Of a DNA stretch of 64,000 nucleotides, positions 43,667 through 52,116 are shown piece after piece. Location of the stretch: the NCBI RefSeq assembly GCF_006542665.1, contig NZ_AP019735.1, forward strand, positions 2,294,001-2,358,000, read 5' to 3'. This DNA is from Alistipes communis (lineage in GTDB: Bacteria > Bacteroidota > Bacteroidia > Bacteroidales > Rikenellaceae). Made by a program: the position numbers and the translations under genes. The notes beneath the pieces are model-generated. The model did not search any database, was not told where the DNA came from, and saw only the letters and a program-made list of their open reading frames with translations. Every line of letters starts with the position of its first letter. Positions within the stretch are counted from its first letter, which is position 1.

Positions 43667-44276
43667 CGCCTCGAAGATAAAACAGCTTTTGCAGCAGATT
43701 ACGGGCACGGAACAGTCCGTATTCCTGTTTCGCCCGATGGAGGTCGTCTCCGTCGAGGGTGACACCTGTCGGGCGCGGTATAACGAACTGGAGATTCCGG
43801 GCATCCGTCTGGCAGCCATCGAAGGCGGAGCGGACGGCGGCCTGCTGTTGAAACCTGCAACGGGAAGTATTGTTCTGGTAGCCGACCTTTCGTGCGGCGA
43901 GCTGCGCGAATGCTCCGTGATCGGTTATTCAGAGATCGAAGCGCTGACCTACCGTCACGGCGATACGACCGTCACAATGAACGGGAGCAATGTTTCGGCT
44001 ACGGTCGGTCGGATGCAGTTGAAGGTTACGGCTGACGGTGTGGAAATCAACGGCGGGAAGCAGGGCGGCCTGGTATTGGCCGCTGCGTTGCGCCGTTCGC
44101 TGGAAAGCGTTCAGCGCTACTGCGAAACGATGCGGACGGCCGTCGCTGCCGGACTGACAGGAGTAGGCATTGGAGCTGCGGCCAACGGAGGAACGGGAGC
44201 AGGGATTTTCTCCGAACAAATGGCGGCCGCAACCATCTCTCTCGAAGATTTGGAGGATAAAAAAGCAACACACTGA
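43659..44276 (+). CDS. Baseplate spike protein (gpV/Mu gp45-like)
   Basis: A protein of 205 aa. An N-terminal OB-fold (EVVSVEGDTCRARYNELEIPGIRL) is followed by PATGSIVLVADL, a beta-helical stretch (TTVTMNGSNVSATVG) and a helical Gly/Ala-rich C-terminus. This is the membrane-piercing spike of contractile tails. The usual iron-binding HxH apex is not seen. Confidence 0.72.
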   Translation: MDNASKIKQLLQQITGTEQSVFLFRPMEVVSVEGDTCRARYNELEIPGIRLAAIEGGADGGLLLKPATGSIVLVADLSCGELRECSVIGYSEIEALTYRHGDTTVTMNGSNVSATVGRMQLKVTADGVEINGGKQGGLVLAAALRRSLESVQRYCETMRTAVAAGLTGVGIGAAANGGTGAGIFSEQMAAATISLEDLEDKKATH

Positions 44277-44278
44277 TA

Positions 44279-44614
44279 ATGGCTAAGAATATCGGCATAC
44301 TGATCGATCCCGAGACAGGAGATCTGCAAATCGATCCTCGGCGTAACGACCAAAACGTCTATGTGCAGGGCCTGCAGGTCGGAGAGGTGACGATTCAGAA
44401 CCAAGCTGCGATTCTTCAGGCAATGAAGGGAGAATTGAAAGAATATCCGACCCTCGGGGTCGGGATCACGAACATCGCCAATGACCACGAAACGACTGGA
44501 TGGGCACGCGAGATTACGGCTCAACTGAAGGCTGACGGTATGCGGGTGAACGATGTAGAAGTCGATATAACGAACAATAAACTGACCGTCGATGCAGACT
44601 ACGACACGAAATAA
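44279..44614 (+). CDS. Baseplate wedge protein (gp25/gpW-like)
   Basis: A protein of 111 aa. DPETGDLQIDPRRND and a GLQVGEVTIQNQAAIL helix, then YPTLGVGITNIAND, fit the small wedge protein found between spike and J-like protein (Mu gp46). It overlaps the next gene by 23 nt. Confidence 0.7.
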   Translation: MAKNIGILIDPETGDLQIDPRRNDQNVYVQGLQVGEVTIQNQAAILQAMKGELKEYPTLGVGITNIANDHETTGWAREITAQLKADGMRVNDVEVDITNNKLTVDADYDTK

Positions 44615-44888
44615 CCAGACTCTGCTGGATATCGCAGTTCAGGAATGCGGGACTGTCGAGGCCGCGTTCGAAATTGCCGAACGTAACGGTCTTGCGCTGA
44701 CCGACGAACTGAACACGGGGCAGAAACTCGATATCGTCATGACGACAACCAGAGAGGAGTCTGTCGTGCAGGAACTGGCGGCCGATAGAATAAAACCAGC
44801 TACCGCACCTTCGGCCGAGGAGACGGAAATGGTTCCTTACGGCGGTATCGGGTTTATGGGGATTGAAATAGACTTTGTGGTACGATGA
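44592..44888 (+). CDS. LysM-like tail protein
   Basis: A protein of 98 aa. Residues 8-50 (LLDIAVQECGTVEAAFEIAERNG, then LNTGQKLDI) form a LysM-type fold as found in tail proteins that bind peptidoglycan or brace the baseplate. It overlaps both neighbours. Confidence 0.6.
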   Translation: MQTTTRNNQTLLDIAVQECGTVEAAFEIAERNGLALTDELNTGQKLDIVMTTTREESVVQELAADRIKPATAPSAEETEMVPYGGIGFMGIEIDFVVR

Positions 44889-45724
44889 GAACGATCGAGG
44901 AAATCAAGGAAACGATCTGCGCGGATTTCATGCGTAACGAATCCGTTGCGGAGTTGTTCGGATTTACGCCGGGCGACAGCTTCACGTCGCATTTCAGCAA
45001 GGTATCCGTCATCGGGATTCTGTTCTACATTTTCGCCGTTGCGGCGTGGACGCTGGAGAAGCTCTTCGACACGTACAAGGGCGAGGTGGACACACGCATC
45101 GAGGAGATCATCCCGCACCGTCCGCGGTGGTACCGCGACAAGGTGCTTGCGTTCATGAAGGGCAAGACGCTGATCGCGGACACGGACCGCTACGACACTG
45201 AGGGGATGACCGAGGACGCCATCGCGGCGGCACGGGTGGTCAAGCACGCCGTGGCGGTCGAGAACCGGGACGCTTCGCTCCTGACGATCAAGGTCGCGGG
45301 CGAGAAGGACGGCAAGCGGTGCAGGCTCGACGCCGAGACCGAGGCGCAGCTTGCGGCCTACATCGCCGAGATCAAGGACGCGGGCGTGCGCACGGCGCTG
45401 GTGAACATCGACCCCGACCGCTTCAACTGCGAGGCGGACGTGTACTACGACCCGATGCTCGTGGCCGAAACGGTCGAGAGCGCCTGTCGGGAGGCTGTCC
45501 GCAACTACATCGAGAACCTGCCCTTCAATGGCGAATATACCAACATGGCGCTCGTCGATGCGCTCCAGACGCTCGACGGCGTGCGGATCGTGGAGTTCCG
45601 CGGGGCGACGACCGTCGCGGCAGGCGAGGAGGTGCTGGTTACGATCGACGCGCGGTGCATCCCGGCCGCGGGCTATTTCGAGATGGGCGACGTCGTACTC
45701 AATATGAAGGCATACAATGGATAA
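44885..45724 (+). CDS. Baseplate J-like protein (Mu gp47-like)
   Basis: A protein of 279 aa. N-terminal helices with ADFMRNESVAELF, a long helix (LEKLFDTYKGEVDTRIEEII), and C-terminal VNIDPDRFNCEADVYYDP with EYTNMALVDALQTLDGV. This is the J/gp6 wedge family. It overlaps the preceding gene by 4 nt and the next by 8 nt. Confidence 0.75.
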   Translation: MRTIEEIKETICADFMRNESVAELFGFTPGDSFTSHFSKVSVIGILFYIFAVAAWTLEKLFDTYKGEVDTRIEEIIPHRPRWYRDKVLAFMKGKTLIADTDRYDTEGMTEDAIAAARVVKHAVAVENRDASLLTIKVAGEKDGKRCRLDAETEAQLAAYIAEIKDAGVRTALVNIDPDRFNCEADVYYDPMLVAETVESACREAVRNYIENLPFNGEYTNMALVDALQTLDGVRIVEFRGATTVAAGEEVLVTIDARCIPAAGYFEMGDVVLNMKAYNG

Positions 45725-46208
45725 GTACGACGTGAACTTCAAGCGCCTGGCGCTCCTGCTGCTGCCGACCTTCTGGCGGCGGCCGCTCTTCGCCGCGATG
45801 GCCTACGCCGCCGTGTCGCCCCTGCAATACCTGCACACGCGGTTCATCCTCTGGAAGCGCGAGAGCGACTACCGCCTCGAACACAACGGCCAGGTGTGCT
45901 ACCTGCGGGCGCTGCTGAACGACAAGTTCGATCCCATCGACCGGAGGATCACAATCACCGAAACGGTCGAAAACGTGGGCTTCATCACCCTGCACAAACG
46001 CGAGGAGGACGCCGAGGTGCTGGTCCCGCGCCGCGGATCGGGCCGGATCCTGATTCTCAACCGCCGCGGCTACGGCGGGGTGAGCGGCTACGACTTCTGG
46101 GTGAATATCCCGCTGGCGCTCTATGACAAGCTGGACATCACGCAGGTCCGGGCCGTGGTGGATGCGTACAAGCTGGCTTCGAAACGATTCTCCATAAACT
46201 ACATTTGA
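45717..46208 (+). CDS. Tail protein I-like (Mu gp48 position)
   Basis: A protein of 163 aa. LLLPTFWRRPLFAAMAYAAVSP and LHTRFILWKRESDY are typical of the Bacteroidetes proteins that follow gpJ and attach the fibres; the end with DYDFWVNIP-like GYDFWVNIPLALYD fits. Position and size support gpI; sequence alone is not decisive. Confidence 0.62.
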   Translation: MDKYDVNFKRLALLLLPTFWRRPLFAAMAYAAVSPLQYLHTRFILWKRESDYRLEHNGQVCYLRALLNDKFDPIDRRITITETVENVGFITLHKREEDAEVLVPRRGSGRILILNRRGYGGVSGYDFWVNIPLALYDKLDITQVRAVVDAYKLASKRFSINYI

Positions 46209-46210
46209 CG

Positions 46211-47161
46211 ATGAAACAGATACAGGGCAGGTTCCTCCTGCAATCGAACAAAGACTTTCCGGCCGACTGCGAGATGCTCGACTATATGCAGACCAACGCG
46301 CACGTGGTGTCGATCATCGGCAACCTGGCGGGCGACAAGGCGATCCTGCTGGGATGCGCACTCACGGGCGGCGGCACGCAGCGGAACGAGGGCTACGTGT
46401 TCCTGCGCACGAAGGAACACCCCGAGGGGGAGGTGCTCTACTGGGAGGGCGGCTCCATTTCGGGCGGTATGTACCTCAAACAAGCCGCGATCCCGGTACA
46501 GGCCCAGGGGTACGAATATCCGCAAGCCTACGTCGAGCGGTCGCTGGCTCCGGGCGTCGGCGAGGAGAACTACAAATGGGAGGACTTCCACGAGGCGCAG
46601 TCGCTGCCCGAACTCGAAGCGCAGATCGTGGCGTTGCAGACCGCCCTGGCCAAGATTCAGCGCACGCCGCTGGGCATGGTCGAAATCTGGGCAGGATCCC
46701 GCATCCCCGACGGCTACGCCCTTTGCGAAGGGCAGCAGCTCAAGCAGTCGGAGTACCCCGAACTCTACAAGGCCATCGGCAGCACCTACAACAATGCCTA
46801 CGACTGCAACGGCCGGAAGCTCTCGACCACGAGCGGTTATTTCCGCCTGCCCGACCTGCGCGGCCGCTTCGTGGTGGGCTACAACGTCAGCGATGCCGAC
46901 TACGGCAGCTACGGCAAGGTGGGCGGCGAGAAGAAACACACGCTCACCGTCGATGAGATGCCCTCGCACGCACACGGGGAGAATCTTTGGACCGGAGGTA
47001 ACGGCAGCTGGCGCAGCGGCGGCAACAACTCCTATCCCGAGGCCGTGTCGTGGCATGACCGCACGACGCCCTTCGGAACGACGGACCGCACGGGCGGCGG
47101 CAGCTCGCACGAGAACCGACCGCCCTATTACACGCTGGCCTATGTCATGCGGACGAAGTAA
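46211..47161 (+). CDS. Tail fibre with tail-collar domain
   Basis: A protein of 316 aa. N-terminal attachment part (MKQIQGRFLLQSNKD), a central GYVFLRTKEHPEGEV/SGGMYLKQ segment and a coiled region, then from residue 150 a phage tail-collar domain: GMVEIWAGSRIPDGYALCEG, YFRLPDLRGRFVVGYN, EMPSHAHGE and a C-terminal RPPYYTLAYVMRTK. Probably the short fibre that first touches the cell. ATG preferred over an in-frame TTG six nt upstream. Confidence 0.8.
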   Translation: MKQIQGRFLLQSNKDFPADCEMLDYMQTNAHVVSIIGNLAGDKAILLGCALTGGGTQRNEGYVFLRTKEHPEGEVLYWEGGSISGGMYLKQAAIPVQAQGYEYPQAYVERSLAPGVGEENYKWEDFHEAQSLPELEAQIVALQTALAKIQRTPLGMVEIWAGSRIPDGYALCEGQQLKQSEYPELYKAIGSTYNNAYDCNGRKLSTTSGYFRLPDLRGRFVVGYNVSDADYGSYGKVGGEKKHTLTVDEMPSHAHGENLWTGGNGSWRSGGNNSYPEAVSWHDRTTPFGTTDRTGGGSSHENRPPYYTLAYVMRTK

Positions 47162-47184
47162 AATTCTTATCACGCGATTACAGA

Positions 47185-48519
47185 ATGGCAATCAGAGTAC
47201 GTGCGCAGCTGCGCAAATGGTTCGGCCGGGGAATGTACCCAACGGCCGAGCAGTTCTCGGACCTCTTCGACAGCTTCTTCCATAAGACCGAGGACAAAAT
47301 CCCGATGAGCGGGGTCGAGGGGCTTACCGACCAGCTCAACGGGAAATACAATACGGCCGAAGGGCGGGAGCTGGAGAAGAAAGTGCAGAAAGTAACCGAC
47401 GACCTCTCCGTCCATGTAGCCTCCTCCGAGAAGGCGTTCAATGAGGTCCAAAATGACATCGAGGCGCTCGACGGCAGACTCGACGACGAGATCGAACGTG
47501 CCAAAGGTGAAGAGGCCGCGATCCGCAGGGAACTGGCCGCGGGCGATGCCGCGACACTCTCCTCGGCCAAATCCTATACCGACACCTCCGTTGCTGCCGA
47601 AGCCGGTAAGCGCGAACAGGGCGATGCGACGACCCTCCAAGCCGCGAAAACCTATACCGACACATCTGTCGCAGCGGAAGCCGAGGAGCGGACACAAGGC
47701 GATGCCACGACCCTTTCTTCGGCCAAGACCTACACCGACACCTCCGTGGCGGACGAGGCCCAGAAGCGCGGGCAGGGCGATGCCGCGACGCTTCAGTCGG
47801 CCAACAGCCACGCCGATGCGGCCGTGGCTTCGGAGAAATCCGCCCGTGAGAGCGGGGACCGCACGACGCTCGAATCGGCAAAGGCATACGTGGATAAGGC
47901 CATCGCCGAACTGGTGGACGGCAGCCCTGCGGCACTCGATACGCTCAAGGAGCTGTCGGCCGCCCTGGGCAACGATCCGAATTTCGCTACGACCGTCGCC
48001 ACGCAGATCGGCCAGAAGGTCGATAAGGTTGCGGGCAAGGGCCTTTCTACCGAAGACTACACCTCGGAGGAGAAGGCGAAACTCGCGGGTGTGGCCGCCG
48101 GAGCGAACAACTACCAGCACCCGGCCACACATCCGGCGACGATGATCGAACAGGATGCCTCGCACCGTTTCGTGACCGATACGGAGAAAACGACCTGGAA
48201 CGGTAAGGCATCGACGGCCGTCGTCACCCAATCGGCCAACGGTCTGATGTCGGCGGCCGACAAGAAGAAACTCGACGGCGTGGCTGCCGGGGCGAACAAC
48301 TACCAGCATCCGGCCACGCATCCCGCTTCGGTAATCGTACAGGATTCGACGCACCGCTTCGTGACCGACACGGAGAAAACGACCTGGAACGGTAAGGCAT
48401 CGACGGCCGTCGCCACCCAATCGGCCAACGGGCTGATGTCGGCCGCAGACAAGAAGAAGCTCGACGACCTGACGGGCGGCGAGCTGGTCATCCAATGTTC
48501 AATCCCCGGAATGAATTGA
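47185..48519 (+). CDS. Long tail fibre with tandem repeats
   Basis: A protein of 444 aa. N-terminal domain (RVRAQLRKWFGRGMYPTAEQ) and coiled coil, then five near-identical repeats around SAKTYTDTSVAAEAEERTQGDAT (residues 115-230), a segment DGSPAALDTLKELSAALGN common in phage fibre shafts, then two copies of a TDTEKTTWNGKAST...AADKKKLDGVAAG unit. The same unit recurs in the three downstream fibre genes. Confidence 0.8.
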   Translation: MAIRVRAQLRKWFGRGMYPTAEQFSDLFDSFFHKTEDKIPMSGVEGLTDQLNGKYNTAEGRELEKKVQKVTDDLSVHVASSEKAFNEVQNDIEALDGRLDDEIERAKGEEAAIRRELAAGDAATLSSAKSYTDTSVAAEAGKREQGDATTLQAAKTYTDTSVAAEAEERTQGDATTLSSAKTYTDTSVADEAQKRGQGDAATLQSANSHADAAVASEKSARESGDRTTLESAKAYVDKAIAELVDGSPAALDTLKELSAALGNDPNFATTVATQIGQKVDKVAGKGLSTEDYTSEEKAKLAGVAAGANNYQHPATHPATMIEQDASHRFVTDTEKTTWNGKASTAVVTQSANGLMSAADKKKLDGVAAGANNYQHPATHPASVIVQDSTHRFVTDTEKTTWNGKASTAVATQSANGLMSAADKKKLDDLTGGELVIQCSIPGMN

Positions 48520-48523
48520 CGCT

Positions 48524-49363
48524 ATGGCAGCAAAAATGACAATCCAAACCCGGACACAGCTTCCGGTCTATACGGCGGAGACACTTGCCGCCAAGAATCC
48601 CGTCCTGCTCAAGGGCGAGGTCGTTTATGAATCCGATACGCGCAAGCACAAGGTCGGTGACGGGACGACGGCCTGGAACAGCCTGCCCTATGCCGGGGGA
48701 GGCGATACGCCCGACACGATTCCGGCGGCGAACGTCGAGCAGGATGCCTCGCACCGTTTCGTGACCGATACGGAAAAAGACCGATGGAATGCGGTGTCAC
48801 CTTCTGTTCCGAATCTGATATGGAAGGTCAGTGAAGGTTCATTCCTCATAAAACCAAGCTGTTCTTTAGATGATCCGATCTTGGCTCAGTGTTATATCGG
48901 ATTCATTCGTTACAAGCGCCGGAGAAATCGAAAGGATCGAAGAGTGATGCCCTATCGGGATCGGCCGGATGATATCGGTTATCACCTCGTCGATACCGAT
49001 GATTTCCCGAAACCTGAATGGGCAGTCGAAAAGCTATCGCCGATACCTTTCGATATCGAGCAAGCAAAGGCATCGAATGGGTGGATGCGCGTCAACAAGG
49101 TTCGCACTATCTGTGCCCGATTTATTGAGGAGGTAGCAGATAGTACATACGCCCAAAATATACGGTTAATCATTCATAACGGCACGAGCACCGACACGAA
49201 ATTAAATATGGGTAAAGATAAGTATGGTTTGATAAAACAGTTTGCATCGGTTCGTTGCGGGATTGTGATGTTTACGGGAAAACCGGAAAAGCGTATCGAA
49301 GGAAATCGTTCGTATTTCAAAGCATGTTGCTCTAATGTAGGTTCCGGATATTTTTTGAGATAA
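48524..49363 (+). CDS. Fibre/adhesin cassette 1 (Mtd-like N-terminus)
   Basis: A protein of 279 aa. Residues 1-60 (KNPVLLKGEVVYESDTRKHK, VGDGTTAWNSLPYAGGG) match the Mtd-type N-terminal domain that docks receptor-binding proteins to fibres. A short shaft trace (DASHRFVTDTEK) follows, then a unique C-terminal domain of about 190 aa, rich in Arg and aromatic residues and AT-richer at the end. Receptor unknown. The gap 49364-49520 has no gene. Confidence 0.68.
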   Translation: MAAKMTIQTRTQLPVYTAETLAAKNPVLLKGEVVYESDTRKHKVGDGTTAWNSLPYAGGGDTPDTIPAANVEQDASHRFVTDTEKDRWNAVSPSVPNLIWKVSEGSFLIKPSCSLDDPILAQCYIGFIRYKRRRNRKDRRVMPYRDRPDDIGYHLVDTDDFPKPEWAVEKLSPIPFDIEQAKASNGWMRVNKVRTICARFIEEVADSTYAQNIRLIIHNGTSTDTKLNMGKDKYGLIKQFASVRCGIVMFTGKPEKRIEGNRSYFKACCSNVGSGYFLR

Positions 49364-49520
49364 GCACTTTATTGAGCGGGGGACCTCTGATATGAGTTTC
49401 ACATTCGTGAGATTCTAATAGTCCAAACTCATCGGTGGTCGAACCATAAGAGGCACTCTGCTTTTTTTATATAAACTTTAACGAAACAACAAGAGCCATC
49501 AAACAAACAGTATTTTCAAG

Positions 49521-50417
49521 ATGAGCAAAACCATTCAGAGCCGGATTCAGCATTCGGTATATACCGCAGCGGTACTCAAGGCCAAGAACCCCGTTCTGCT
49601 GAAAGGAGAGGTCGTCTATGAATCGGACACGTGTAAATACAAAATCGGAGATGGTTCCACTGCCTGGAACACCCTCCCGTATGGGGGGGGGAATTTTGAG
49701 GGGCCTATTTCGGCCGCAGACATTACCCAAGACACCACGCACCGTTTCGTGACCGACACGGAGAAAACGACTTGGAACGGCAAGGCATCGACGGCCGTCG
49801 TCACCCAATCGGCCAACGGTCTGATGTCGGCGGCCGACAAGAAGAAACTCGACGGCGTGGCTGCCGGGGCGAACAACTACCAGCATCCGGCCACGCATCC
49901 CGCTTCGGTAATCGTACAGGATTCGACGCACCGTTTCGTGACCGACACGGAGAAAACGACCTGGAACGGTAAGGCATCGACGGCCGTCGCCACCCAATCG
50001 GCCAACGGGCTGATGTCGGCGGCTGACAAGAAGAAGCTTGACGGAATTACTGATGATATACTCTCCTTACCGGGTGAAGGATACGAAGAGGTAGAAATTG
50101 TCGATCAAGTCAGTATGTCTGCATCGGGAGTAATGGTGAAGGTCGTTCCCGGATTTGTCTTGTTCATTATCAAAAGCGTCCAATTTGGAGGACTCAAAAC
50201 TGCCAAATTCACGCTTCCCGGTTTTATCATCGGGTCCGTACTCACACCGGCTGCTTTTCGCGCTCCCGGAGGAACATGCACAACGATATACATATCTACA
50301 GCTACCGACAAGACTAATAAATGTTCGAATATTATGTTTTCAGGGGTAGATAATGCAGGAGAAGTTACGGCACCTCTGACATTCGCCATACAAGCTACGT
50401 CTTTTTCACGAGAATAA
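49521..50417 (+). CDS. Fibre/adhesin cassette 2, with an in-frame nine-G tract
   Basis: A protein of 298 aa. N-terminal docking domain as in cassette 1, then G9 (49683-49691) encoding GGG in frame, two shaft units, and a different C-terminal domain (from about residue 185; beta-rich with FIIKSVQFGGLKTAKFTLPG). With G9 the gene is ON; loss or gain of one G would truncate it after about 60 codons. Confidence 0.75.
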   Translation: MSKTIQSRIQHSVYTAAVLKAKNPVLLKGEVVYESDTCKYKIGDGSTAWNTLPYGGGNFEGPISAADITQDTTHRFVTDTEKTTWNGKASTAVVTQSANGLMSAADKKKLDGVAAGANNYQHPATHPASVIVQDSTHRFVTDTEKTTWNGKASTAVATQSANGLMSAADKKKLDGITDDILSLPGEGYEEVEIVDQVSMSASGVMVKVVPGFVLFIIKSVQFGGLKTAKFTLPGFIIGSVLTPAAFRAPGGTCTTIYISTATDKTNKCSNIMFSGVDNAGEVTAPLTFAIQATSFSRE

Positions 50418-50450
50418 GCGACAAAAGAATACGATAACTTGATTTCAGAT

Positions 50451-51348
50451 ATGAGTAAAACCATTCAGAGCCGGATTCAGCATCCGGTATATACCGCAGC
50501 GGTACTCAAGGCCAAAAACCCCGTCCTGCTGAAAGGAGAGGTCTCTATGAATCGGACACACGCAAACACAAAGTCGGAGATGGCTCCACCTCATGGAACG
50601 CCCTCCCGTATGCCGGAGGGGGGGGGATTTTGAGGGGCCTATTTCGGCCTCGAACGTCACACAGGACGCAAACCACCGTTTCGTGACCGACACGGAGAAA
50701 ACGACCTGGAACGGTAAGGCATCGACGACTGTCGCCACCCAATCGGCAAACGGACTTATGTCGGCCGCAGACAAAAAGAAGCTCGATGGTGTAGCCACCG
50801 GAGCCAACAACTACCAGCATCCGGCCACGCATCCCGCCTCGGTGATCGTACAGGATTCGACGCATCGCTTCGTAACCGACACTGAAAAATCATCGTGGAA
50901 CAACAAGGCTGCAAGGGATGTAGCGACCCAGATATCCAAAGGGCTGATGTCTGCGCTTGATAAGGAGAAGCTCGACTGTATTTCGGCGCAATGTCTTATA
51001 TCGACTTCGACGACGACAGTTAGTGGAACTTTGGATTTAAGTTCCAATGTAAGTTACACCAAAGGGAAAGGGTATATTTCGTCGATACGGTTATTGGCTC
51101 AATCCGCCACTTCCCTGACTATCGACAGCACGGTTTTGGCAACTGACGATTTGCCCCTGATTGTCGAATTGGTATTGAGATGCAGAGCGGGGCTGGCAAG
51201 TAATCTGAACCTTTCTATTTTGTTGGCAGGCGATGCCAGCAACTCGAGTATCACCATTCCGAAAGGTTCAAAACTGATTACTTTGAGCTTTATGATGTTG
51301 AACGGCCATACCGATAAATATTCCTGTTATAGAGTTTCCGTAATATGA
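50451..51348 (+). pseudogene. Fibre/adhesin cassette 3, out of frame (phase OFF?)
   Basis: Homologous to cassette 2 from its ATG, but one base is missing near 50543 (GTCTC where cassette 2 has GTCGTC), and the frame ends in TGA at 50631-50633 just after G9 (50618-50626). The rest (two shaft units and a third distinct C-terminal domain) is open in another frame to 51348. If the tract had eight Gs the starting frame would run straight into the downstream frame, with about 25 residues before the tract altered. So it may be switched on by slippage rather than dead. Confidence 0.65.
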
Positions 51349-51803
51349 TGAAAATCGTATATAATCGTTTTATTCCGTTCGGCCGCTTCACGGCATTGAC
51401 CGTGCTGGTCTGGCTGTTCGTGAAAGAGGGCGTCGCATTGACGGCCCGACTACTCAATCACGAGAAAATCCACATGCGGCAGCAACTGGAGATCGTCGCC
51501 GTTTGTCTGCTGGGTACGGTGGCGGCACACCTCCTGTTCGGGGTTTCCGCATGGTGGATGCTGGCGGCCGTTCCGGCGCCCTTATTGATTTACGGCCTTT
51601 CGGTCGCAATAGAAGTTCTCCTGCCGCCCTACAACCGCGCCTACGGGAACAGTTGTTTTGAAACCGAGGCGATCTACAACCAGCACGATCCCCTCTATAC
51701 CCGTCGATGGTGGCGGCATCTGTTCGCGTGGATCACCTACATCCCTAACCGCAAATATCCATACATCCCACCTGAAAAACGACCGCCGATGATGAAGAAC
51801 TGA
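51345..51803 (+). CDS. Small membrane protein with HExxH motif (putative metallopeptidase)
   Basis: A protein of 152 aa. HEKIH at residues 39-43 (in LNHEKIHMRQQLE) is a zinc-binding HExxH, flanked by hydrophobic segments (about 15-34, 50-70 and 72-92). A Glu in CFETEAIYN may be a third ligand. Starts 4 nt before the end of cassette 3. Peptidase activity is inferred from the motif; the substrate is unknown. It may be phage cargo acting on the envelope. Confidence 0.65.
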   Translation: MMKIVYNRFIPFGRFTALTVLVWLFVKEGVALTARLLNHEKIHMRQQLEIVAVCLLGTVAAHLLFGVSAWWMLAAVPAPLLIYGLSVAIEVLLPPYNRAYGNSCFETEAIYNQHDPLYTRRWWRHLFAWITYIPNRKYPYIPPEKRPPMMKN

Positions 51804-51813
51804 TCCATAACAT

Positions 51814-51833
51814 GGGGGCATGAAAAAGCCCCC
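51814..51833. terminator. Hairpin after the late operon / RNA candidate
   Basis: GGGGGC / GCCCCC with loop ATGAAAAA. It may end the rightward late transcript or the leftward RNA; no following T-run. Confidence 0.45.
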
Positions 51834-51847
51834 GGCCGTAAGTAGAG

Positions 51848-51952
51848 ATCTCACCCACATACTTACGCAAGCGCGCGCCGAAGACGCACGACCGAGGGCT
51901 GGAGCCTTCTGTCGCGTCTTCGGCGCATTTATATGCAGTATGTGGGTGAGAT
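51848..51952 (-). ncRNA. Candidate rod-shaped phage RNA of about 105 nt
   Basis: A nested perfect inverted repeat: 16-bp arms ATCTCACCCACATACT (51848-51863) and its complement (51937-51952), and inside it 13-bp arms GCGCCGAAGACGC (51875-51887) and complement (51914-51926). Between the stems is an almost symmetric internal loop (11 and 10 nt; one side GCATATAAAT). A strong minus-strand promoter ends so that transcription would begin right at the first base of the outer arm. The RNA would fold as a closed rod with an internal bubble. No coding potential seen. Confidence 0.55.
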
Positions 51953-51956
51953 GCGA

Positions 51957-51987
51957 CAAAGATAAATATTATTCACCTTAAAACAAT
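51957..51987 (-). promoter_or_regulatory. Leftward promoter for the rod RNA
   Basis: On the minus strand ATTG (51987-51984), 19 nt, TATCTTTG (51964-51957). The predicted start is about 51951. Confidence 0.65.
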
Positions 51988-51993
51988 ATTTGA

Positions 51994-52116
51994 ATGGCAT
52001 TTAATTACAAAGAGCAGTATGGCGTAATCGTCATCTGCAAGGATGAAAAAGAGCAGCGGGAGATTTACGAACGGCTCCTCGCTCAAGGTTTGACTCTTAA
52101 AATTGTTACTGTATGA
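51994..52116 (+). CDS. 40-aa protein leading the right-end cassette
   Basis: A very short gene, MAFNYKEQYGVIVICKDEKE to LTLKIVTV, with a beta-alpha-beta pattern (VIVICKDEKEQREIYERLL then LKIVTV). It overlaps the ABC-GNAT gene by 4 nt (ATGA), so the two are translationally coupled. In Mu the small Com protein likewise precedes Mom, but Com is a zinc-finger and this has a single Cys, so homology is not claimed. Function unknown. Confidence 0.65.
   Translation: MAFNYKEQYGVIVICKDEKEQREIYERLLAQGLTLKIVTV

Larger units (their letters stand above)
48101..50900 (+). repeat. Near-identical fibre shaft unit shared by consecutive fibre genes
   Basis: A unit encoding TDTEKTTWNGKAST, SANGLMSAADKKKLDG and NNYQHPATHPA occurs twice in the 47185 gene (from about 48164 and 48356), twice in the 49521 gene (from about 49745 and 49937) and about twice in the 50451 gene; a short trace is at 48752 in the 48524 gene. 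DNA identity between units is very high, giving substrates for recombination. Confidence 0.8.

Noticed and set aside
46211..51348. Diversity-generating retroelement as in Hankyphage
   Set aside because: No reverse transcriptase gene and no template/variable repeat pair with A-specific differences was seen.
51848..51952. The nested inverted repeat as an invertible-DNA recombination site
   Set aside because: The arms enclose only short sequence without a promoter-gene switch, and no invertase gene is in the prophage; the aligned promoter makes an RNA more likely.
51994..52116. The 40-aa protein as a Com homologue
   Set aside because: Com is a zinc-finger protein with several Cys; this has one Cys and a different pattern. 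Only the position is similar.
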